Positions 1 through 5,927 of a stretch of 19,362 nucleotides of DNA are shown piece after piece. Below the pieces are notes generated by a model. The model saw only the letters and a program-made list of their open reading frames with translations, was not told the origin of the DNA and made no database searches. The position numbers and the translations under genes were made by a program. Source of the DNA: an uncultured Allofournierella sp. (GTDB lineage: Bacteria; Bacillota; Clostridia; Oscillospirales; Ruminococcaceae); assembly GCA_944382705.1 (NCBI GenBank), contig CALWNE010000001.1, positions 1 through 19,362 of the forward strand, written 5' to 3'. How positions within the stretch are numbered: the stretch's first letter is position 1; each line of letters starts with the position of its first letter.

Positions 1-314
1 AGATAAGTATTCCAAAGCATTAAAAAGAACATGGCAAAGAAAAACGCCAGAAATCCATACCGGAAGAATTTGCTTTTCATCCAGCCGGGGATATCCTTTT
101 TGCGGGACAGGCCAAACCGCCCACCCAGCAAGCCGAACAGCTGCCCCCGCCCACAATAGCGGTTGCAGTAGCCCTTATTGCCGCCAAATACTGCAATAAG
201 CAACGGGATAAAAAAGCACAACAAGCCCAGCCATGCAAACAGGATATTGAAAAACCCCAGAATCAGGTAAAGAGTGGATACAATCCATAAATAGTCGTAC
301 CACTGCTTTTTCAT
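1..314 (-). CDS. Small polytopic membrane protein with Cys motif, probable FeS-binding (partial)
   Basis: The frame opens at ATG 314 and runs off the left edge, so only about 104 N-terminal residues are seen. The start overlaps the stop of the upstream ferredoxin as ATGA (311-314), with GAGGG just before it, which implies translational coupling. Visible parts are a short basic start, a hydrophobic stretch at about residues 8-42 (one or two helices), then GYCNRYCGRGQLF at about 48-60, a basic loop, and another hydrophobic helix beginning near residue 85. The CxxxC followed by RGQLF resembles the cysteine motifs of NapH/NosR/YccM-type membrane iron-sulfur proteins, where 'CRYLCPLG' is usual. 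That similarity and the ferredoxin partner suggest an electron-transfer role at the membrane; no substrate can be named. Confidence 0.7.
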   Translation of the reverse strand, partial: MKKQWYDYLWIVSTLYLILGFFNILFAWLGLLCFFIPLLIAVFGGNKGYCNRYCGRGQLFGLLGGRFGLSRKKDIPGWMKSKFFRYGFLAFFFAMFFLMLWNTY

Positions 315-520
315 CCCTCTACCTCCAAAATTTCAATCACGCTGGCAGGGCATTCTCTGGCACATCGGCCGCAGCCCACGCACTTGGCACCATTAACCTG
401 TGCTGCAATGCCTTTTTCAATTTCAATAGCCTGCACCGGGCAAACCTTTACGCAGCAGCCGCAGGCCACGCAGACTGTGCGGTCTACCACGGCTCTGCGC
501 CGCCTCTTTTTCAATTCCAT
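311..520 (-). CDS. 2x[4Fe-4S] ferredoxin-type protein
   Basis: A 69-residue protein with two complete CxxCxxCxxxCP motifs: C17, C20, C23, C27-P28 and C47, C50, C53, C57-P58. This is the bacterial 8-Fe dicluster ferredoxin pattern, so it should carry electrons through two [4Fe-4S] clusters in the cytoplasm. The N-terminus MELKKRRRR is strongly basic, unusual for a soluble ferredoxin and perhaps used to dock to the membrane or to its partner. The start at ATG 520 is chosen because AGGGAGGTG lies just upstream; a longer open frame to 589 has no such site and no ferredoxin-like content. It overlaps the next membrane gene by 4 nt (ATGA), so the two are probably co-translated. Confidence 0.85.
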   Translation of the reverse strand: MELKKRRRRAVVDRTVCVACGCCVKVCPVQAIEIEKGIAAQVNGAKCVGCGRCARECPASVIEILEVEG

Positions 521-1060
521 GGAGCACCTCCCTAATGAAGTTAGGCTGTTATACCGCAGGCAAATAGCTCCATACCATGATGAACTCACACGGATTCTTC
601 ATTTCCTAGATGTTCCAAAGCCAAAGCGCCTTCTGTGGCCTGTTCCAGGCTTTGTGGTTTTGGCAAAGGTGCGTCAGGTTATACAGGTCTTGCCGTTTAG
701 TGTTCTGCGTCTTTTTCAGGCAGGCTCTGCTGGACCAGCTCCTGGTAAACGGTATAAGTATGGCTTTCTATCTAGTTTCAGAAATCATTGATTTCATTTT
801 TATGGCTCAAAAATTATTTAACGCCTAAAATTTATCTTTCAAACCACTTTTGTATATCCTCATTTTGTTTTCTATCCATTTTTTAGCCCACAAACCCCTC
901 ATTTTTACCCCTAAACAACCCATTTTTCCACTTCTAATCGTTTTTTACTCTTAAAATCACTAACTGTCTGACTTTATTATCTGACTTTTCCGTACAATTT
1001 TTCACCCCACTTTAGCTCACTAAATTTTCGACGCTCCTTAAATTTTTTCTTAAACAAAAC
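521..1060. other. Non-coding stretch with GC-to-AT composition switch and possible gene remnant
   Basis: No intact gene is seen. On the minus strand, 540-730 shows broken protein-like pieces in different frames: VYQELVQQSLPEKDAEH ending in TAA near 685, PLPKPQSLEQATEGALALEH, then CEFIMVWSYLPAV. They could be the residue of a decayed gene upstream of the ferredoxin, but I cannot name a family. From about 790 the composition changes abruptly to AT-rich, pyrimidine-rich DNA on the plus strand (830-1060) with no usable reading frame. This switch probably marks one edge of the AT-rich island described elsewhere. Confidence 0.4.
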
Positions 1061-1097
1061 AAAAAGCACGCTATTCCTATAGAATAAACGTGCTTTT
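1061..1097 (-). terminator. Rho-independent terminator after the TAG-interrupted gene
   Basis: AAAAGCACG (1062-1070) pairs with CGTGCTTTT (1089-1097), with an inner ATTC/GAAT pairing. Read on the minus strand the stem runs into TTTTTGTTTTG. It starts 3 nt after the TAA that closes the 1100-2437 frame, which supports that TAA, rather than the TAG at 1205-1207, as the true gene end. Confidence 0.75.
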
Positions 1098-1099
1098 AA

Positions 1100-2437
1100 T
1101 TAGTTATTACGGTCTGTGTCTACCTCGACTGTTGCTGGTGAGTATCCCATCCATAACCGATTGCCTTTGGTTTGTTCCCATGTCTTCCAACCATGGTATC
1201 CTTTCTAAATTGCATAGCCTTTTAATGTCCAGCCTGGCTCATTTTGTACCTCTATCGTTCTACATATCTGGTCTCGCTTATAGGGGCCCGATACTGTTCG
1301 ATATACCGTCATGCCATTCGATTGCTTTACTGCTTCCTCATAAAACTTTACAATGCTTACTTTTCTCCACGAGGTAGTTGTTGTCGGTATTGATGGCATT
1401 TCTGGCGCACTACCAGGGCTTTCCCCAATACTACCACCATAAGCACTAGCATCATACGTTGCCCATTGCTCCTCTACCTTGTCACGATAAACTACATGCA
1501 TACCCCAACCTTGTTTGGGTGCTGTAATATCTGAATATAGTAGCCAACCCCCCTCACCAGAACTATTGCCTTGCTTCGCTGTTGGAGGTCCAAAACCACT
1601 ATATTCGTCTGTCTCTACTAGCTTTAATGCTGTTGCAAAATCTCCATTTGTGAATATACCTATCCACTTTCCACCACCATAATATGGAGTTTCACTCACT
1701 AACTGAGCTATAGCTGGCATGTTTAAGTATTGAGCTATATTGCGTATCGTACCATAAATCCAAAATGTGGAGTTGTTCCTCACCATGGTTGTTTGCTTCC
1801 ATGTAATTGGCCTAAAATAATAAATCGCTTCAACTACAATTCGATAGTCGCCTGAACTATACTTATCCATCAATGTTTGTACATCATCCCCAGCGTACCC
1901 AAAAACATACTATATAAATGCTATAGCATTTATAACGCTTGTATCATAGCTGGTGCGGTTTTCAAACCACTTATCAAGCTCTTCGCCCCACGGCTCATAT
2001 CCCATGAATGGAGGCTGTAACCCATGTAAATCTCCCTATATCTCAGAGTATGGCACACTTATAGTCCGTGTCTTGCTACCTATGGATGTCGATTTCATTT
2101 CATACGAGTTTGCAGGTACGTCAGCAAAATACATGTCTACTACCTACTAAACTACTTGTCCGCTCTAATTTTCTAGGTAGCATCTGTAGCCACCACACCA
2201 GGCGCCATATCCCCCAGCAAGCTAGTCGCCACCGCCAGTTACTCCAGAACCACTACCAATGTCAATGTCTTCCGTGGCTGTACCAGAGCTTGCGTCGTTT
2301 ATATCTAGCCCGTAAACTGTAAAGTTGTCTGTCATCTAAAGGCATATTGCTAATGTTATCTATAGTATGAACGCTGCTATGCACTTTAATATTTGCTACT
2401 TCCTCGAGCTCTACACGTTCATAGAAGTCTCTGTCAT
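1100..2437 (-). CDS. Long secreted-type protein frame interrupted only by TAG codons (amber-recoded gene or pseudogene)
   Basis: From ATG 2437, preceded by AAAGGAGG at 8 nt spacing, one frame runs to TAA at 1102-1100: 445 sense positions holding 11 TAG and no TAA or TGA. TAGs lie at 2411-2413, 2396-2398, 2360-2362, 2336-2338, 2222-2224, 2165-2167, 2147-2149, 2144-2146, 2036-2038, 1910-1912 and 1205-1207. The piece 1205-1873 is open under the standard code (222 aa). Reading TAG as Gln gives sensible joins such as SEI-Q-GDLHG, AFI-Q-YVFGY and YAI-Q-KGYHGW, and a possible N-terminal hydrophobic helix after a basic segment. All 14 TGG codons and about nine CAA codons are intact. The product is unknown; from memory, blocks such as SGDYRIVVEAIYYF recall large secreted proteins of gut Firmicutes. 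Against an intact gene: within 2140-2437 other frames also look coding (see findings), so indels plus decay remain possible. Confidence 0.55.
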
Positions 2438-2455
2438 GTGTTAAACCTCCTTTGC

Positions 2456-3184
2456 TTATTGCACATTTACGCCCCTGTCTCGGAGTTCATTTATTACTGC
2501 CTCAAAAGCTTCAGTGTCTTGAAAACGTTCATTTATGCCCTGCGCTGCTTCTTCCGCTGCTCTGTTGTCTTCCTCTGTTGTCCAGCTAATGCCGTCACCC
2601 ATGCCCCCAGAAGCATCAAACAGCCCATCTGCTTCTAATGCATCTAAATTAACTCTACCGTCTTCTGTTAGATACTTGTCTGAATTTACAGCACTGCTTA
2701 CTCCACCGCTGCTTGTTGTGTTGTTCGCTCCTGTGGTGGTATCGGTGCTTTGGTTGGTGCTGTTGTCTGTTTCGTTGGTGGTTTCGTTATTGTTGTTACC
2801 AGATAACCATGCGAGGTAATCATCTAACAAGACGTTGTCACAACCTGCTTCCTTGTCTTGCTGCGCTTGCTCATAACTTATATTGCCATCCAGCAACCAC
2901 TCATATAATGCATCCCTTAAACTTTCATTTCCTAATAGCTCCTCATCGGTTACGCCCATGTCCGATTTATATTGATTCGTATATGCATCAAAATCATAGT
3001 GGGTTTCTTCTTGTTGGGTGGTGTCTTCTGCTTCGGTTTGTATGTTGTCGGTTTGCGTGCTTTCGGTTTGTACGGTCGGTTCTGATGTGGGGGTGTTTTC
3101 TGTTGTTTTGGTTAATGCTTTGCAGGCCACAAAACCAGCAATGAGTGTAATCACAATACCAAGTGCAAGTATCTTTCGATTCAT
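2456..3184 (-). CDS. Acidic Ser/Thr/Asn-rich putative lipoprotein
   Basis: A 242-residue protein starting at ATG 3184 behind GGAGGAAGC. The N-terminus (MNRK, then the hydrophobic run ILALGIVITLIAGFVAC) looks like a lipoprotein signal with the acceptor Cys at residue 21, though Phe at -3 is not the classical lipobox residue. Next come a Thr/Glu/Gln-rich acidic segment (about 25-63), a compact acidic region (about 66-130) containing DEELLGNESLRDALYEWLL, a low-complexity Asn/Thr/Ser linker (about 131-165), and an acidic helical C-terminus ending RDRGVNVQ. I recognise no family. It likely sits on the outer face of the membrane. It ends in TAA 18 nt before the start of the TAG-interrupted gene, so the two form an operon sharing the terminator at 1061-1097. 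Its 11 or so Gln codons are all CAA or CAG, with no TAG. Confidence 0.7.
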   Translation of the reverse strand: MNRKILALGIVITLIAGFVACKALTKTTENTPTSEPTVQTESTQTDNIQTEAEDTTQQEETHYDFDAYTNQYKSDMGVTDEELLGNESLRDALYEWLLDGNISYEQAQQDKEAGCDNVLLDDYLAWLSGNNNNETTNETDNSTNQSTDTTTGANNTTSSGGVSSAVNSDKYLTEDGRVNLDALEADGLFDASGGMGDGISWTTEEDNRAAEEAAQGINERFQDTEAFEAVINELRDRGVNVQ

Positions 3185-3420
3185 TTATGCTTCCTCCAAA
3201 TATAAACTGTAGAACAACTACCATATTGTATATCATCTGGTTCTTGTGTTCATTTTTACCATAGTAATGCTTTAGTAAAATCATATCGCAATAAACTGTA
3301 TTTGGCAAGAAGCTATCTTCCGTTATTGTTAGGTATCAATCTCCCTTAGTTACTCTCTCTGTATATTTGAAAGCGTGTGTATTATATTTATACGCAGAAA
3401 ATCAGGTACTACTTTGCAAC

Positions 3421-3459
3421 GAAAAAAGCCATCCATCTTTGTAGTAAAGATGAACGGCT
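3421..3459 (-). terminator. Orphan rho-independent terminator
   Basis: On the minus strand AGCC (3459-3456) and CATCTTT pair with AAAGATG and GGCT (3430-3427), closing a four-base loop, and the stem is followed by TTTTTT (3427-3422). The hairpin is convincing, but no minus-strand gene is found between it and the tRNA terminator at 3821. Confidence 0.6.
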
Positions 3460-3544
3460 AACCTTATTGCTAGCTGAAAAAACTTTATGTTGTTGATGTT
3501 AGTGAAAAGGAATCGATTTCATTATTGAAATATTGTTTTTAATG

Positions 3545-3581
3545 AAAATGTAAAAATGTAAAAATGTAAATTTGTAAATGT
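3545..3581. repeat. Short AT-rich tandem repeat, period 8
   Basis: ATGT recurs at 3548, 3556 and 3564 in the unit ATGTAAAA, followed by degenerate copies (TTTGTAAATGT). It is low-complexity DNA inside the AT-rich island and about 80 bp from the TGTAGCGA cluster. Confidence 0.6.
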
Positions 3582-3660
3582 GGCCTGACGTTTTGCATAG
3601 TTTTAGAGGTGAAAATTTTACGCTAGGGAAGTGGTGAGTTTATTCTGTTTTTGATTTTCC

Positions 3661-3733
3661 TGTAGCGAACCATGTAGCGAACCGCTTGGAAAACGTATAA
3701 AACCATAGCAAAACGCAGTAGAATATCGCTACA
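3661..3733. repeat. TGTAGCGA repeat cluster, possible recombinase arm sites
   Basis: TGTAGCGAACC occurs at 3661-3671 and again at 3673-3683, one base apart, and the core TGTAGCGA returns inverted at 3726-3733. Closely spaced 11-bp direct repeats plus an inverted copy, about 120 bp from the 3' end of a tRNA gene, resemble the arm-type sites bound by tyrosine integrases of tRNA-targeting elements. No integrase gene is present in the window, so the function is inferred. Confidence 0.45.
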
Positions 3734-3820
3734 TTAGCTTATGGGATGAACAATAAACAACACGCTAAAATAGCTTTGCGAATCATTTGCAAAAATTACG
3801 GCAAAGCCTTGTGTAACAAC

Positions 3821-3851
3821 AAAAAAGCCACCGGTCAAAGACCGATGGCTT
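3821..3851 (-). terminator. Terminator of tRNA-Pro
   Basis: On the minus strand GCCATCGGTC (3849-3840), loop TTT, GACCGGTGGC (3836-3827), then TTTTTT (3826-3821). The stem has 10 positions with one mismatch and begins 3 nt after the encoded CCA of the tRNA. Confidence 0.85.
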
Positions 3852-3852
3852 T

Positions 3853-3929
3853 TGGTCCGAGTGGCGAGAGTCGAACTCACGGCCTCTTGAACCCCATTCA
3901 AGCGCGCTACCAAACTGCGCTACACCCGG
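3853..3929 (-). tRNA. tRNA-Pro(GGG)
   Basis: The minus strand gives a full cloverleaf. Acceptor CCGGGTG pairs with CACTCGG (one G-U), and a D arm with GCGC/GCGC follows. The anticodon stem is CTTGA/TCAAG with loop ATGGGGT, giving anticodon GGG, which reads CCC and CCU proline codons. The T arm is GCGAGAG-type with TTCGACT, and the discriminator is A with CCA encoded in the DNA (3855-3853). A short protein-like frame across this locus (3783-3977) is a tRNA shadow. The AT-rich island lies directly 3' of the gene, the usual integration side for tRNA-targeting elements. Confidence 0.95.
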
Positions 3930-3965
3930 ATGTCTTTCTGGTGTTTTGCACCAGCGACGATAGTT

Positions 3966-3994
3966 ATTATAGCGCACCTTTTATAGAAAGTCAA
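3966..3994 (-). promoter_or_regulatory. Strong sigma-A-type promoter of tRNA-Pro
   Basis: On the minus strand TTGACT (3994-3989), a 17-bp spacer, then a perfect TATAAT (3971-3966). Transcription would begin near 3959, about 30 nt before the tRNA; that short leader contains a hairpin CTGGTG/CACCAG (3938-3954). Confidence 0.85.
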
Positions 3995-4229
3995 CAGATA
4001 TTTTATGGTTTTACTGTTTTTATAAAACTTTTTATAGTATTTAATCTATTATTGGGCAATCTATAACTATCTCCCCGATTTTTGCAGATTTCAGAGGGGC
4101 ATAACCGCCTTATTTTGCCTTGCGAAAGCAACCGATAAAAGCTTTTGAATCCACAAAAATTTGCATCGCTGTTTTTTTTGCTCACCCCTGCGGGGAGAAA
4201 AATTTATTGCTTGAAAGGAGCATTCCTGT
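3995..4229. other. Intergenic, nothing coding seen
   Basis: AT-rich DNA between the tRNA promoter and the small plus-strand gene. A 60-codon minus-strand frame at 4003-4185 has no ribosome binding site and unusual composition, so I do not call it. AAAGGAG (4215-4221) belongs to the gene starting at 4230. Confidence 0.5.
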
Positions 4230-4472
4230 ATGTGCTACGACCGATTCAACGACCTGTATCCTGCGAAGGACCCTCGCAATTCTCGTGCCTTGCATCGCCC
4301 CAGTAAGAACGCTGCCCGCTCCAAAGTTCGCAAGGAGCCTTTTTCCAACGAGGCACCTATCTTTCCTGTGGTGCTGCCCCCGGTGCACACCCTGCAAACA
4401 CAACAGCCTTTTCAGGCGCCCGCCACAGACCCCAACACCCTGGGTGCAAGCAGCCCTGAACCGGTTGAATAA
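4230..4472 (+). CDS. Small proline-rich hypothetical protein
   Basis: An 80-residue frame from ATG 4230 to TAA, with GAAAGGAG 8 nt upstream and a strong terminator 90 nt downstream. Codon use matches the GC-rich housekeeping genes (CTG, GCC, CCC, AAC, GAC) rather than the AT-rich island to its left. The first half is basic (KDPRNSRALHRPSKNAARSKVRK) and the second is Pro/Gln/Thr-rich and acidic at the end (SSPEPVE). There is no signal peptide, membrane segment or recognisable domain, and a folded core is doubtful. It is convergent with the epimerase gene. The gene call rests on ribosome binding site, codon use and terminator; the function is unknown. Confidence 0.55.
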   Translation: MCYDRFNDLYPAKDPRNSRALHRPSKNAARSKVRKEPFSNEAPIFPVVLPPVHTLQTQQPFQAPATDPNTLGASSPEPVE

Positions 4473-4560
4473 ACCTCTGGCGGAACACCCGGCATCCCCT
4501 GCCCTATTTTAGCTTTACAGGCAAACCGAAACCCCAACACAGACTGCATCCAACCACAAC

Positions 4561-4606
4561 AAAACCCCTGACCATCCCCTTTAGAGGGGGGCGGTCAGGG
4601 GTTTTT
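4561..4606 (+). terminator. Strong terminator between convergent genes
   Basis: ACCCCTGACC (4564-4573) pairs with GGTCAGGGGT (4593-4602), with further pairing of CCCCT and AGGGG inside, and is followed by TTTTT on the plus strand. On the minus strand it is followed by only about four T, so it may also serve the epimerase gene ending at 4628. Confidence 0.85.
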
Positions 4607-4627
4607 AGTTACCAGAGATTGCTTGTA

Positions 4628-5839
4628 TTAGCGGGCCAGAATTTCACCAATGAGCTGATCCAGCATAATTAGGCAGCGGGGCAGATGGAAAGGCCCTTTA
4701 AAGGTGGAACCCTTGCAGGCAGGCTCGGTGGGCTTGCCATCCCGGCGCAGATAGCCGTACCAATCGCCATATTCAGGGTCGCTGAATACCTTTTTGCAGT
4801 AGGTCAAAGTTTCGTCAAAAATTTTCAGGTACTTTTCATCCTGGGTATCCCGGTAAATCATCATGCTGGCAATCAGCAGCTCGTTGTGGGGCCACCACAG
4901 CTTCATGTCATGCTCGTAAGCCTCCGGGGGCAAACCCTTGCAGTCGATGAAATACAGCAAGCCGCCGTATTCCTTATCCCAACCGCCTTCGTAGGCGTAG
5001 TCAAACAGAAGCTGTGCCTGCTTGCGGAGTGCTTCGTCCTGGGTGTGGTTCGCCTGTTCCATTACAAACCAGCTGCATTCAATGTCATGGCCGGGGTTTA
5101 CCACACGGCCTGCGGTGTAATCCATCTGTAGTTCCCCATTGGGGCCAACGGTTTCCAGTGTGCACTTCATTTCGGGTTTGAAATGATAACGGAAGATAGC
5201 GTCGCAGCATTCCTTGGCCCGTGCATCGTACAGCTGGGTATTTTCCGGGTCACAGCGGCGCATTACGGCGGTAATGTTCAGGTAAATCATGGGGTCAGCC
5301 AGGGCACGGCCGGTACGGGTTTCGGGTATGGTTTTGGGGCCCATACCGGTGGGGTCTTTTATCAGGCCGTTGTTCAGCTGATAAATCAGCTCATAAGCAC
5401 GGCGGGCACGCTGAATGCACTCTTCCTCGCCGGTTACGCCGTAATATTCGGCATTGGCAATGGCATAAAACCCTTCGGAGAAGCAGTAGCGGCGCTGACG
5501 CAGGGGCTTGCCGTCGGCAGTTACGGTAAAGTACATACGGTCGCCAGCCTGGCGGTTGATGCAATACTTCTCCATAAAGTCCAGGCAGCTCTTGGCTGCA
5601 TCCAGCCACTCCTGTTTTTTGCCGTACACATGGCACAGGTAAGAGAAGGTCCAGGCGCAGCGCCCCTGAAACCAAACGCTTTTATCGGTACTAAACAGCT
5701 TACCGGTACGGTCCAGGCAGGTATACACCCCGCCGTGCTCCTTATCCATGCCATTTTTGAGCCAGAAGTTAACGCAGCGCTCCAGCTCCTCACGCACCCA
5801 TGTTTGATATTCCTTCAATTGTTCTGCGTGCTTATCCAT
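4628..5839 (-). CDS. N-acylglucosamine 2-epimerase (AGE/RnBP family)
   Basis: This 403-residue protein has the usual length of the (alpha/alpha)6-barrel AGE family, whose members interconvert ManNAc and GlcNAc through general acid/base histidines. Supporting motifs are WFQGR at 56-60, PGHDIECSWF at 249-258 (H251, E254), LWWPHNE at 314-320 and KGPFHLPR at 381-388 (H385), matching the conserved catalytic histidines and substrate-binding residues. Cytoplasmic, no signal. It starts at ATG 5839 behind AAGGGAGAT. It lies directly downstream of nanA, so its likely role is to convert the ManNAc released by NanA to GlcNAc without a ManNAc kinase. A cellobiose or mannose epimerase cannot be excluded from sequence alone. 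A terminator hairpin separates it from nanA. Confidence 0.88.
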   Translation of the reverse strand: MDKHAEQLKEYQTWVREELERCVNFWLKNGMDKEHGGVYTCLDRTGKLFSTDKSVWFQGRCAWTFSYLCHVYGKKQEWLDAAKSCLDFMEKYCINRQAGDRMYFTVTADGKPLRQRRYCFSEGFYAIANAEYYGVTGEEECIQRARRAYELIYQLNNGLIKDPTGMGPKTIPETRTGRALADPMIYLNITAVMRRCDPENTQLYDARAKECCDAIFRYHFKPEMKCTLETVGPNGELQMDYTAGRVVNPGHDIECSWFVMEQANHTQDEALRKQAQLLFDYAYEGGWDKEYGGLLYFIDCKGLPPEAYEHDMKLWWPHNELLIASMMIYRDTQDEKYLKIFDETLTYCKKVFSDPEYGDWYGYLRRDGKPTEPACKGSTFKGPFHLPRCLIMLDQLIGEILAR

Positions 5840-5874
5840 TGTTGATTCATCTCCCTTATTTACAATGCAGTCTC

Positions 5875-5916
5875 AAAAAAGCCAGACGCTCTCACCCAGG
5901 GAGCGAAGCGTCTGGC
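5875..5916 (-). terminator. Terminator hairpin between nanA and the epimerase gene
   Basis: On the minus strand GCCAGACGCT (5916-5907) pairs with AGCGTCTGGC (5890-5881), with an inner CTC/GAG, followed by TTTTTT (5880-5875). It begins 11 nt after the nanA stop and ends about 35 nt before the epimerase start, leaving no room for a full promoter after it. Confidence 0.8.
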
Positions 5917-5927
5917 AGGTTATTCAA

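Larger units (their letters stand above)
3185..3820. other. AT-rich gene-free stretch beside the tRNA, with repeats and a terminator
   Basis: No gene is supported here. The stretch holds the ribosome binding site of the lipoprotein gene (about 3188-3196), a minus-strand terminator (3421-3459), an AT-rich tandem repeat (3545-3581) and a cluster of TGTAGCGA repeats (3661-3733). Short open frames on both strands lack ribosome binding sites and protein-like composition. The terminator at 3421-3459 has no obvious gene upstream of it, so a gene between it and the tRNA may have been lost. Confidence 0.5.

Noticed and set aside
3545..3581. Tandem AT-rich repeat considered as CRISPR or replication-origin iterons
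   Set aside because: The unit is 8 bp of low complexity, without spacers, Cas genes, DnaA boxes or a replication gene nearby.
3853..3929. tRNA considered as an amber suppressor for the neighbouring TAG-interrupted gene
   Set aside because: The anticodon loop is ATGGGGT, giving anticodon GGG (proline); it cannot read UAG. No other tRNA is in the window.
3783..3977. Minus-strand 64-aa frame over the tRNA
   Set aside because: Its sequence (GVAQFGSALEWGSRGREFDSRHSD) is a translated tRNA, a common false protein.
4003..4185. Minus-strand 60-aa frame between tRNA and the small gene
   Set aside because: No ribosome binding site, overlaps the AT-rich tRNA upstream region, and composition is not protein-like.
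5183..5845. Plus-strand frame of 220 codons opposite the epimerase gene
   Set aside because: Antisense to a clear AGE-family enzyme; no ribosome binding site and no family resemblance.
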